DNA of 64,000 nt from GCA-2794515 sp034436155 (GCA_034436155.1 DAOTVP010000041.1:28378-92377); one strand, 5' to 3'; positions 50,768 through 59,188 are shown, counted from the stretch's first letter. Translations and numbers: made by a program. The notes: generated by a model from the sequence alone, not told the origin.

Positions 50768-51831
50768 TGGGTGTTTTACAACATGACATTAAGCCCGTAG
50801 GGGCGCAACCGACAAACCTTGTACGGACGCGATTCATCGCGCCCCTAATCCATGATGGTGCAGGTTTTTCCATTTGGCACATCATCATCCTCATCGGCGT
50901 AGGCGCGTTGTTATTCATCCCGATTAGCATGATTTTGGGCGTGAATTATGATTACACGCTGATTGTCGTGGCGCTTGGTGGGGTGTTATTGGGCATATTA
51001 AGCGGTGTTCTGGGCAGTTTTGCCGTGTTGCGCCGTCAGAGTGTGCTCGGAGATGCGCTCTCACACGCGGCATTGCCAGGGGTATGTGTGGCGTTTTTAT
51101 TCTTTGGGCGTGAAATTGGCGCGTTGCTCATCGGCGCGGGCATATCCAGTTTGTTGGGCGTGTGGTTCATTCGCATTCTCACCCAAACCACCCGCCTCAA
51201 ACAAGATGCGGCGATGGGTATCATCCTGACCTCGTGGTTTGCGTTGGGGATTGCCCTGCTCACGTATATTCAATCGCTCCAAACGGCGAGTCAGGCAGGG
51301 TTGGATAAATTCATCTTTGGGCAAGCCGCCGCGATTCGCCTGAGTGATGTGATATTAGTGGCGCTGGTCGGCGGGGTGTGTCTGATGGTCGTCCTCGCGT
51401 TTTGGAAAGAACTCAAATTGATGACGTTTGACCTCGAATTTGCCCAAGCCAATGGCTACCCCGTGCGCTTTTTGGATGCGATTTTATCGCTGTTGGTGGT
51501 GGTCGCCGTTGTGTTGGGATTGCAATTGGCGGGCGTGATTTTGATGGTCGGGTTATTAATCGCGCCTGGTGTGGCGGCACGCCAATGGACGCGCAGTATG
51601 GCGCAAATGCTCGTTTTGGCGGGCATCTTCGGCGGATTCGCGGGCGGGGCGGGGGCGGTTATCAGCGCCCTAGATAAAAACTTGCCCACAGGCGCACTCA
51701 TTATCGTGGTGGCGGTGGGGATTGTGTTTATATCGATATGCTTCGCGCCAGAACGCGGACTGATCTGGTCATGGCACAAGCAACGCGCCGATGCCAAACG
51801 CTTTAACGGAGGTGGTCATGTCTCTGATTGA
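50767..51831 (+). CDS. Metal ABC transporter permease with repeat-derived N-terminal extension
   Basis: A 354-residue permease of the ZnuB/TroCD type with eight or nine spans. Core blocks are LGSFAVLRRQSVLGDALSHA, LPGVCVAFLFFGREIGALL and GLQLAGVILMVGLLIAPGVA. Family members usually start close to LGVNYDYTLIVV; here about 60 extra residues precede it, of which residues 10-28 (PVGAQPTNLVRTRFIAPL) are encoded by a palindromic element (50798-50847), followed by one extra span. It overlaps the ATPase stop by one base and the second permease by 14 bases. Confidence 0.9.
   Translation: MGVLQHDIKPVGAQPTNLVRTRFIAPLIHDGAGFSIWHIIILIGVGALLFIPISMILGVNYDYTLIVVALGGVLLGILSGVLGSFAVLRRQSVLGDALSHAALPGVCVAFLFFGREIGALLIGAGISSLLGVWFIRILTQTTRLKQDAAMGIILTSWFALGIALLTYIQSLQTASQAGLDKFIFGQAAAIRLSDVILVALVGGVCLMVVLAFWKELKLMTFDLEFAQANGYPVRFLDAILSLLVVVAVVLGLQLAGVILMVGLLIAPGVAARQWTRSMAQMLVLAGIFGGFAGGAGAVISALDKNLPTGALIIVVAVGIVFISICFAPERGLIWSWHKQRADAKRFNGGGHVSD
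50798..50847. repeat. Palindromic element inside the permease gene
   Basis: Outer arms TAGGGGCG (50798-50805) and CGCCCCTA (50840-50847) enclose a linker with GTAC (50821-50824) and an inner hairpin CGCGAT-TC-ATCGCG (50828-50841). It has the same GTA...GTAC-bounded design as the intergenic pairs but lies in frame in coding sequence. Confidence 0.85.
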
Positions 51832-53338
51832 ACAACTCATCATCCGCCTCTTAAACCTGTTTTTATCGTATGACCAAATCAACACGCTGTTCAACGACCC
51901 GCGTGCGGTGGCGGTCATCATTGGCGGGTTCATCGCCCTATCCAGCGCCATTTTAGGCGCATTTCTGCTCCTGCGCGGATTATCACTGACTACGGATGCT
52001 ATCAGCCATACCGTGTTGTTGGGGATTGTGGTGGCGTTTTTGGTGATGGTCGGATTATTGGGCATGGAAGCCGATTTATCATCGCCGTTGCTCATTTTAG
52101 GCGCGGCGGGGTCTGGTGTGTTGACTGTCGTCCTGACGGAGATGATAGAACGGTCTGGATTGGTCAAAGAAGATGCGGCGCTGGGTTTGGCGTTTCCGTT
52201 TTTATTCGCGCTTGCCATTTTGTTGATTGCCCGTTTTGCCGATAATGCCCATTTGGATGTGGATTCGGTCATGGTGGGTGAAATTGGTGTGGCATCTGCC
52301 GATGCCAATAATTATTGTTTTGCCAATTGTGACCCTATCACCATCACACCCGATGACGCACGCGCTAAAATCATCCGCGAGTGCGTGAATTGCGTTGCAG
52401 AAGGCATTAGCCCGCGTCATCCTGACGCGATTTTTGAGGAGCGATGCGACAATTGTGGCACATATACGGCGGGGCAAATCATCGCGCAAGCCTCGCGGGG
52501 GAATCCGTTGGTCGCGCCAGAAGATAACCCGCAATTGGTATTCATCCCTAAATCTTTTGCCGTGATGGGCGTGTTGACGCTGATAACTGTGGGGTTTGTC
52601 GGTCTTCTTTATAAAGAACTCAAGCTGGCGACATTTGACGCAGGATTGGCGAAGGCGCTCGGATTTCGCCCCGCGTTATTACACTACCTGCTGATGGTCT
52701 TGACCAGTTTGGTGGCGGTTGGCGCGTTTGATGCGGTTGGCTCGATTTTGGTGGTGGCTTTTTTCATCATCCCACCCGCAACGGCGTATTTGCTGACCAA
52801 TCGGTTGTGGGTGATGCTCGCGTTTAGCCCGTTCATCGGCGTGGTGAGCGTATTCACAGGGTACGAATTCGCCAAAGGTAATTTTTTATGGCTGGTGGAT
52901 ATGAGCGCCGTCATGCGCTGGCTGAATAGCACCTTCGGCATGAGCCTGAACACGACATGGGATTCGTCTATTTCGGCGAGTATCGTGTTGATGATGTTCT
53001 TCTTTTTGCTGATGGCTTGGTTGTTCTCGCCGAAATTTGGCGTGGTGGCGCTGATGATACAACGGCGCAACCAACAGCGCCAATTCGCCGAACAGGTGGT
53101 GCTAGGGCATATTTATCATCATCGCCATACCGATGTTGAACAAACTGAATTATGCGCCGAGACGTTGCACCAGCATTTCAAATGGTCAAAACGGCGCATG
53201 GCGTGGTGTATCGCCCGTTTGCGTGCCTTGCAGTATATCACCGTACAGGCGGGGCAGGTGGCGCTGACAGAACGCGGTGAACAACGGGTGCAAAAATTTA
53301 ATCGGGATGTGCTTGGCGCTCCGCTAGGCGCGTCATGA
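51818..53338 (+). CDS. Metal ABC transporter permease fused to winged-helix domain, with Cys-rich insert
   Basis: A 506-residue protein, nearly twice the normal permease size. Residues 25-155 and 245-405 form the ZnuB/MntB-type permease (LLRGLSLTTDAISHTVLLGI, VGSILVVAFFIIPPATAYLL). Residues 156-245 are an insert with six Cys (C167, C171, C189, C192, C210, C213) in CxxxC and two CxxC pairs. After the last span, residues 415-498 form a winged helix: VVLGHIYHHRHTD, KWSKRRMAWCIARLRALQYI and wing VALTERGEQRV. It overlaps the upstream permease by 14 bases with GGAGGTGG ahead of the ATG. The C-terminal part is like the fused repressor of chlamydial YtgCR. The 3' end overlaps a convergent gene by 41 bases. 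Confidence 0.88.
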   Translation: MSLIEQLIIRLLNLFLSYDQINTLFNDPRAVAVIIGGFIALSSAILGAFLLLRGLSLTTDAISHTVLLGIVVAFLVMVGLLGMEADLSSPLLILGAAGSGVLTVVLTEMIERSGLVKEDAALGLAFPFLFALAILLIARFADNAHLDVDSVMVGEIGVASADANNYCFANCDPITITPDDARAKIIRECVNCVAEGISPRHPDAIFEERCDNCGTYTAGQIIAQASRGNPLVAPEDNPQLVFIPKSFAVMGVLTLITVGFVGLLYKELKLATFDAGLAKALGFRPALLHYLLMVLTSLVAVGAFDAVGSILVVAFFIIPPATAYLLTNRLWVMLAFSPFIGVVSVFTGYEFAKGNFLWLVDMSAVMRWLNSTFGMSLNTTWDSSISASIVLMMFFFLLMAWLFSPKFGVVALMIQRRNQQRQFAEQVVLGHIYHHRHTDVEQTELCAETLHQHFKWSKRRMAWCIARLRALQYITVQAGQVALTERGEQRVQKFNRDVLGAPLGAS

Positions 53339-54173
53339 TGGTTTTTATGCGCGTTTGATCATCTGGCAGATACGTTTCAAATCGGACGGGCAACGCCGAA
53401 TAATCTGCCAGATGCCGATACAAATTGATGCTCATGAATGTTTTTTGATACACCGCATCCAGATTCAACCGCACCGATTGGTCATTATTGAGTGGAATAG
53501 GAATAATTGGGATCGACATATCCACGAAAAAGCCATAGGTGGCGGATGTGCCACGCTCAAATGTGGGTAGGGGCTGGCTGATGCTGATATGATACGGAAA
53601 TGCGCCCGTTTGTTTATCGGCATAACTGGGGATATGGTTAAGCGTTGGTGGTGTTTGGTGATGATAATCAATTTCGACCAACGATATGCCCGACTGAAGC
53701 GTGGCTAATCGTTTTTGATGATACTGGGCATACCCCCTGCCGATTTTGTTGGATGGTGATAACAATTCGATACGGGTAATCGGTCGCCCCATCGGGCTAT
53801 TATCATCAGCCAAAATCGTGATGGCTGTGTAGTAATCATCCTCAACATCAAATAGGGCTTCGATGAGGGGTTGGGTGAGCGTTGCACCTTCAAGATGTTG
53901 ATAGATTGGGGATGATGACATGGGTTGGGTGTCATGAATCATCACATCGGGGCGTGTGAGCGTTAATTTGTTCGTATCGGGATAAATTTCACGGATTTGG
54001 AGCGACTTCTCGGTGCTGACTAAATACCCCGCAGGCATGATTGCGCTCAGGGTTTCGGCAATATCGGCAATATGTTTGCCATGAAATCCTTCCCAACCTT
54101 CTACATTCTGAAAAAAGCTGTGTAGATGGGCATTCACCCCACGATATTCATTTTTATCAGACCGAAGCGCCAT
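53298..54173 (-). CDS. DUF4058 family protein
   Basis: A 291-residue protein of DUF4058, a family common in Chloroflexota and cyanobacteria and of unknown function. It has the diagnostic N-terminus RGVNAHLHSFFQNVEGWEGF, FHGKHIADIAETL, then the central EDDYYTAITILADDNSPMGR and ITRIELLSPSNKIG, with a C-terminal LNLDAVYQKTFMSINLYRHL. The start at 54173 (MALRSDKNEY) is backed by GAGGATG; the frame runs 25 codons further upstream without support. It follows the carotenoid oxygenase gene and its 3' end overlaps the metal permease gene. Confidence 0.85.
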   Translation of the reverse strand: MALRSDKNEYRGVNAHLHSFFQNVEGWEGFHGKHIADIAETLSAIMPAGYLVSTEKSLQIREIYPDTNKLTLTRPDVMIHDTQPMSSSPIYQHLEGATLTQPLIEALFDVEDDYYTAITILADDNSPMGRPITRIELLSPSNKIGRGYAQYHQKRLATLQSGISLVEIDYHHQTPPTLNHIPSYADKQTGAFPYHISISQPLPTFERGTSATYGFFVDMSIPIIPIPLNNDQSVRLNLDAVYQKTFMSINLYRHLADYSALPVRFETYLPDDQTRIKTIMTRLAERQAHPD

Positions 54174-54225
54174 GCGAACATCCTCATCAAGATTAGGACG
54201 TGTTGAAACAAAACCCATTGTATCA

Positions 54226-55635
54226 TCAAATCTCAAAAAATGACCCATGAAAGCCGAATGGGATATGTTGCGGGACTATCACCCGACCCAATTCGGTCAT
54301 CGTGTGGGCATCCAACACCAATAGAAACGAATTCGCATGTTGCGAATCGAGTACCACCACCAATAACACACCGTCATCCTCTGATTTCGCGCTTGGCGCA
54401 GGCACGAATACCGGTTCGCTCGGATAGCATCCCGCCTCTTTCCAAACCCACGTTTGCCGATTTTTCACATCTACTTTGACAATCTGGTTCAGAAAATCGT
54501 GACTGCCTTGTTGCACACTCGCGCCATACGCGAATTGATAATCGCGCCCGTTATTGGCTTTGTAGTTGATGCGCGGTAATTCGATCGATTCATCCGATAG
54601 CACCTCATACGTGGCGCGACCCCCGCGTAGGGGCAGGGTATAACGGCGGAATTGCCCGACTTGCGGATAATCATCATGCAGTAACGCATCGATATACAGT
54701 TGGTCTATCAACGTGGCATCATCATATGCCGATATATCCACGATGAGTGTATCCTCATCCGCTTGATAGGCGTTGATATGATGAAATGCGAAAAATGAGT
54801 CTGTGGGAATATCGGCGACCAGCGCACCCGTGTGTTTATCCACCACCAAAAAACGCGAGTCTTGACTACTATTCCATTCAAAATTTTGGATGAACGGTTT
54901 ATCGCCAAATGCCAACGCCAATACGCTTTTCAACCGAAACGAATAATCGGCAAGAATCAGATAGCGCGTGGTCATGGCGAAACTATGGATATACGAGGGC
55001 GCTTTGACGGGGATACTGGCGATTTTCGTCCGTTTTTTGCTGGTGAGTGCATACAGTTGATATTCATTTTTACGCCCAATGCGGAGCATATAATTCAACC
55101 CAACGCGATGCTCAAAATCGTAATGCGGATGCGCGGTTGCGGTTTGGGCGCTGAGTTTGTCGTCATAATCGAGTACGCCGAGCGTTTCGAGCGTTTTGGG
55201 GTCAAAGCGCACCGTGAGCGGGAATTCCGTCATGGCGATGAATTCATTTTCGAGGCGGGTGATATTGACTACCGCGTTATTGGCGGGTTCTGTAGGGAAA
55301 AATGTAGCGAATGCCTTTTGGAACATCGTCCGACATGGATCCATAGCGAAACCGCGATAATTGATTTTTTCCGTTTGGTTATCCTTAAAATAGGCATTCG
55401 ATTGGATAAATCGGTTGCCATAACCCACCCGCCCATCGGCAAACGTGAAGCGGTGCAACTGTGCCAATCCATCAAACCAATGCGGAATCGGCGTTTTGCC
55501 CACCTCGAATTGTCCTGGTCCGTTGCGGATGAGCGTCCCATTGAGCCAAGCGGGGAATTGCCCCCTGATGGGCAATTCATTCACGTTGATTTCATTCGGT
55601 TGCGATGTAAATCCTTGCGCGTAGGCTTTGGTCAT
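54226..55635 (-). CDS. Carotenoid oxygenase family protein
   Basis: A 469-residue non-haem iron enzyme of the RPE65/CCD/lignostilbene dioxygenase fold, cleaving carbon double bonds of carotenoids or related compounds. The four iron-binding His are in TAHPHYDFEH, YIHSFAMTTRYLIL, FAFHHINAYQ and FGFHGSFFEI at the C-terminus. The N-terminal NELPIRGQFPAWLNGTLIRN and GPGQFEVG are typical. No signal peptide. No carotenoid biosynthesis gene lies nearby, so the substrate is open; the upstream gap holds repeats. Confidence 0.93.
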   Translation of the reverse strand: MTKAYAQGFTSQPNEINVNELPIRGQFPAWLNGTLIRNGPGQFEVGKTPIPHWFDGLAQLHRFTFADGRVGYGNRFIQSNAYFKDNQTEKINYRGFAMDPCRTMFQKAFATFFPTEPANNAVVNITRLENEFIAMTEFPLTVRFDPKTLETLGVLDYDDKLSAQTATAHPHYDFEHRVGLNYMLRIGRKNEYQLYALTSKKRTKIASIPVKAPSYIHSFAMTTRYLILADYSFRLKSVLALAFGDKPFIQNFEWNSSQDSRFLVVDKHTGALVADIPTDSFFAFHHINAYQADEDTLIVDISAYDDATLIDQLYIDALLHDDYPQVGQFRRYTLPLRGGRATYEVLSDESIELPRINYKANNGRDYQFAYGASVQQGSHDFLNQIVKVDVKNRQTWVWKEAGCYPSEPVFVPAPSAKSEDDGVLLVVVLDSQHANSFLLVLDAHTMTELGRVIVPQHIPFGFHGSFFEI

Positions 55636-55670
55636 ACGAGATTCCTTAGCTAATCTAGTTTATCGTTTGT

Positions 55671-55809
55671 GGACGCGCAGAAGCGCGTCCGTACAGGCAT
55701 AAAAATGATAATGAGCGTGTGTAGGGACGGCATATATGCCGTCCAAAATTATCCCAAAAAATTTTCATGATTGTACGGGACGATTAGCGCGAAGCGCGTA
55801 TATCGTCCC
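55671..55809. repeat. Three palindromic elements between hisS and the oxygenase
   Basis: 55671-55690 (GGACGCGC-AGAA-GCGCGTCC), 55725-55744 (GGACGGCATA / TATGCCGTCC, perfect) and 55777-55809 (GGGACGATTAGCGCG...TATATCGTCCC). The first two are separated by a linker bounded by GTAC and GTA; the third is preceded by GTAC. Confidence 0.9.
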
Positions 55810-55822
55810 AAATCGGTCTCAT

Positions 55823-57154
55823 TTATTGCTTAAAACTGGCGTGAATATATCGGATTAAATCGGTGCGCGAGACCACTTTTTCATCGCCCGATGTCATGTG
55901 TTTCATCTTCACCATGCCCGCTTTCAGTTCATCTTCACCTAAAATCGCCACCAGTGGGATGCGTTTTTTATCGGCATGGGCGATTTGCTTGCCCAATTTT
56001 TTATCTTCCAGCATCAATTCAACATGGATACCCGCCTCGCGTAATTCCGATGCGAGGCGCATCGATTCTGGACGCATGGCTTCATCCATCACCGTCACCA
56101 AGACATCTACCACCGTCCCGCCGATGTTGGCTGGATACAGATTGAGTTCATCCATCAGCACTAAAATGCGTTCAATGCCGAAGGATGTGCCTGTGGTGGG
56201 CAGGCTATCTTTGCGGAAGATGCCGATGAGATCGTCATAACGTCCGCCACCGCTAATACTGCCCAAATTCGGCTCGCTGATGACCGTCTCGAAGATGGGT
56301 CCCGTGTAATATCCCAATCCGCGCACCATCGTCAGATCGAAGGCGTAATGCTCGGTGGATACCCCCATCACATCCAGATAGGTCGCCATTTCGCGCAATT
56401 CTTGGATGCTGGCTTGGGCTTGTGGCACATGCCCTAATACCTCATCCAGATAATCCAGATTATTCACGCCGATTTGTTGGTTGGTGATGAGGCGCATCAT
56501 GCGTTTGACCACATCGGCATCAATACCGCGCTCGATCAATTCTTTCTCGACCCCCTCTGCGCCGATTTTATCGAATTTATCCACACTGCGATACAAAGCG
56601 GGCAATTGATCTTTGGGGACACCGCTAAATTCACCAATCGCGGTTAACAATTGGCGGTGATTGATTTTCACGCTGAATTGTGGAAATCCCAGTCGTTTGA
56701 GCGCCATCACCTTGAGCGCCACCAATTCGGCATCGGCGCTTCGGTTCGCCACGCCGACAATATCGGCATCGCACTGATAAAATTCACGATAGCGCCCTTT
56801 TTGTGGACGTTCACCCCGAAACACGGGCGCGATTTGATACCGCTTAAACGGCAAGGTGAGTTCACCCTCGTATTGTGCCACCACCCGCGCCAGTGGCACA
56901 GTCAGGTCATACCGAAGTGAGAGTTCATCTTTATCGCTCCTGCCGTGTTTGACATTGAAGATTAAATTTTCGGCTTCTTCGCCATATTTGCCATACAGCG
57001 TTTCGCTCAGTTCAACAATCGGGGTTTGCAACGGCTCAAATCCGAATCGATGAAACGTGTCGGTGATGATGCCGAAAACATAATTGCGTTTGAGCATATC
57101 CGCAGGTAAAAAGTCGCGGAAACCCTTCGGTGGGCGTGGCGTAATTTTGGTCAT
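55823..57154 (-). CDS. hisS: Histidine-tRNA ligase
   Basis: A 443-residue class II synthetase that charges tRNA-His. The opening PPKGFRDFLPADMLKRNYVF is typical. Motif 2 lies in the KRYQIAPVFRGERPQKGRYREFYQCDAD region (split here by residue count), the His-A loop is RGLGYYTGPIFE and motif 3 is TGTSFGIERILVL. A C-terminal anticodon-binding domain follows (VVDVLVTVMDEAMRPESMRL). GAGGAG lies ahead of the ATG. It stands alone, divergent from two Uma2 genes. Confidence 0.96.
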   Translation of the reverse strand: MTKITPRPPKGFRDFLPADMLKRNYVFGIITDTFHRFGFEPLQTPIVELSETLYGKYGEEAENLIFNVKHGRSDKDELSLRYDLTVPLARVVAQYEGELTLPFKRYQIAPVFRGERPQKGRYREFYQCDADIVGVANRSADAELVALKVMALKRLGFPQFSVKINHRQLLTAIGEFSGVPKDQLPALYRSVDKFDKIGAEGVEKELIERGIDADVVKRMMRLITNQQIGVNNLDYLDEVLGHVPQAQASIQELREMATYLDVMGVSTEHYAFDLTMVRGLGYYTGPIFETVISEPNLGSISGGGRYDDLIGIFRKDSLPTTGTSFGIERILVLMDELNLYPANIGGTVVDVLVTVMDEAMRPESMRLASELREAGIHVELMLEDKKLGKQIAHADKKRIPLVAILGEDELKAGMVKMKHMTSGDEKVVSRTDLIRYIHASFKQ

Positions 57155-57235
57155 AGAAAAATTTCTCCTCGTTTGTTGATATAATAGAATATCACGAGAT
57201 GACGCAATTGTGTGAGATGAGGTTATACAAAAATC

Positions 57236-57826
57236 ATGCGCGATGCTACCAAAACGATGACCATTGACGAATTTTGGGCATTCGTCAATTTGCCCGAAAA
57301 TGCCGATAAACGGTGGGAATTGATTGATGGGATACCTGTTGAGAAGGGCGGAGGGGATAATATGGCACCATCGAGCAAAATAAATTCGCTCATCGCGTTG
57401 TTGATTGCCTCTTATATCACGCCATTTGTCATGTCGCGTAAATTAGGCTATGTCACAGGGGCAGATGGCGGGTATCGGATGGGTAAACATGTTTTAGAAC
57501 CCGATTTTGGATATATCAGCAAGGCGCGTTCTGGTGGATTAAAAGGCAATTTTTATGATAATGCGCCCGATTTAGCGGTTGAAATCGTATCCATGAGCGA
57601 AAGAGAAGAAAATGTATTTCGCAAAGCACACCGTTATCTGAGCAATGGTACGCGCATGGTATGGGTGGTGTATCCTGATGATAAAACCGTTTATGTTTGC
57701 CTGCCTTCTGATGATGGCGGTATGAAAGTGAATGTGTTTGATGCGACTATGACGCTGATAGGTGGGGATGTGTTGCCCGATTTTAGCCTGCCTGTTGCTG
57801 ATATTTTCCCTGATGATGAGGAATAG
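57236..57826 (+). CDS. Uma2 family putative endonuclease-like protein
   Basis: A 196-residue Uma2 protein with intact metal motif APDLAVEIVSMSERE, then HRYLSNGTRMVWVVYPDDKT. It is very similar in layout to the copy at 47617-48207: both contain NMAPSSKINS and a GYRxG turn after TGADG or SGADG, so they are likely paralogues from duplication. It is divergent from hisS and followed after 11 bases by another Uma2 gene. Role unknown. Confidence 0.87.
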   Translation: MRDATKTMTIDEFWAFVNLPENADKRWELIDGIPVEKGGGDNMAPSSKINSLIALLIASYITPFVMSRKLGYVTGADGGYRMGKHVLEPDFGYISKARSGGLKGNFYDNAPDLAVEIVSMSEREENVFRKAHRYLSNGTRMVWVVYPDDKTVYVCLPSDDGGMKVNVFDATMTLIGGDVLPDFSLPVADIFPDDEE

Positions 57827-57837
57827 GTTATTTCATC

Positions 57838-58410
57838 ATGTTAAGTACATCTAAAAAACATACAGTAGATGATTACCTTGCATTTGTAAACTTACCCGAA
57901 AATGTGGATAAATATTTTGAACTTAGGGATGGAAAAGTAATCGAATATCCATTGATGACTGTCTCCCAGTCCTATGTTGCGGGTCGTATCTTCATTAACT
58001 TATATAATTTTGCAGAATCTAATAATTATGGATGGGTATTTGGAACAAATTGTGCCTATATTCTATCTGAGTATGATTTTGTGGTGGCAGATGTGTCATT
58101 TATTGCAAAAAATCGCTTAACCTTTCCATTGCCTTATTATTTAGCTATTGCTCCTGATTTAGCTGTGAGTATTATAGTATCATCTGAAAATGAAGCAACT
58201 GCATCCGAAAAGATGTCTATTTATCTATTGAGTGGTACAAAAATGGTGTGGGTTGTATCTCTCAAAGATAAATCTGTTCATGTAATATCTGGCAAAGGCA
58301 ATAGTGAAATACTGAGACGGCGGTATGATATAAATGATACCCTCACTGGAGAAGATGTATTGCCCAATTTTACGTTACCAGTCGTTAAAATATTCCCACC
58401 ACGAGCATAA
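57838..58410 (+). CDS. Divergent Uma2 family protein, AT-rich, catalytic Glu missing
   Basis: A 190-residue Uma2-like protein. The fold is recognisable (TVDDYLAFVNLPENVDKYFE, then IYLLSGTKMVWVVSLKDKSV), but the metal motif reads APDLAVSIIVSSENE: the Glu of the family pattern DLxVEVVS is Ser. Its codons use far more A and T than those of every neighbour, which suggests arrival from a different genome. With the lost acid residue it may be inactive as a nuclease. It follows the intact copy by 11 bases. Confidence 0.8.
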   Translation: MLSTSKKHTVDDYLAFVNLPENVDKYFELRDGKVIEYPLMTVSQSYVAGRIFINLYNFAESNNYGWVFGTNCAYILSEYDFVVADVSFIAKNRLTFPLPYYLAIAPDLAVSIIVSSENEATASEKMSIYLLSGTKMVWVVSLKDKSVHVISGKGNSEILRRRYDINDTLTGEDVLPNFTLPVVKIFPPRA

Positions 58411-58416
58411 TATCAA

Positions 58417-58454
58417 CAAAAAATGGCGGATAGATAATATCCGCCAGAAAAAAA
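58417..58454. terminator. Bidirectional terminator between Uma2 and DinB genes
   Basis: TGGCGGATA (58424-58432), a five-base loop and TATCCGCCA (58438-58446) with A/T runs on both sides. It sits between convergent genes. The stem is also a short member of the GGCGGATA palindrome class. Confidence 0.85.
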
Positions 58455-59050
58455 TTACGCCTTCGCTTTCGCCGCCACCGCTTGGTCATGCACATCGCGG
58501 AATTGGGCGAAGTGACCCTCTTCGTGCATCAAGCCAAATAAGACCGCCATCACCGCGTTACACTGCCCAAATTTTTTGACGAAATTTTCAGACATTTCAC
58601 GATAGGTATCCAACGATGGATTATCGGGGAACGTATCCAGATAACCCAAACGCATCCGCCGACTTTCTTCGAGCCGTTGCACGCATTGGGCTTTGGTGGT
58701 GACGGTTTTCCATTCGGTTTCATAACGCAGACGTGGCTCACGCGGGTAGGGGATGCCACGCGCCAAAATCGAGCCGTAAGCCGCCCATTCCTCGCTACTC
58801 GCGGTGACATGCACCACCAAATGCGCGATGCTCCAACCAATTTTTTCTTCGCCCTCTTTGGCATACGGGTCATCGGCGAGCGGGTCTACGGGGTCGAAAG
58901 TCACATCGGCATCATCCAAATCGGCGATAATCGCCAAATGGTGTCGATACTTTCGTTGGTCATATCACGCAAATCGGCAACGGTCAAATGTTTAGCGAAA
59001 TCACCAAGCGTCATTTGCTCATTTCGCACGGGGGAAAAATCCAGTTTCAT
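58455..59050 (-). pseudogene. DinB-like protein, interrupted by a frameshift
   Basis: The intact start is at 59050 (MKLDFSPVRNEQMTLGDFA, with GTAGGAG ahead) and reads as far as ESIDTI near 58937. The rest continues in another frame as LAIIADLDDADVTFDP to the stop at 58455. One extra T in the TTT run at 58936-58938 (AAA on the plus strand) would join the two into one protein of about 198 residues with the DinB four-helix layout (HLVVHVTASSEEWAAYG, HEEGHFAQFRDVHD with the metal-type His). DinB-like proteins are often thiol transferases or of unknown role. It is either a recent pseudogene or a sequencing error in the T run. Confidence 0.82.
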
Positions 59051-59188
59051 GAAAAACTCCTACGTGATTTTATAAATACTGTTATACAGACGTGTTCAAA
59101 TGGTGATATTTTACACAAACTAGGCGCATAAAAATTGCAATTATGTGGCATTTGCGTTAAAAATAATCAGACCAATCGTTAAAAAAAA

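Noticed and set aside
53298..53338. Start of a new regulatory overlap between convergent metal permease and DUF4058 genes
   Set aside because: The 41-base tail-to-tail overlap is common in compact genomes and shows no hairpin or other signal.
54832..55653. 273-codon open frame antisense to the carotenoid oxygenase
   Set aside because: It is a shadow of a gene with all four iron-binding His; no start signal and no recognisable domain.
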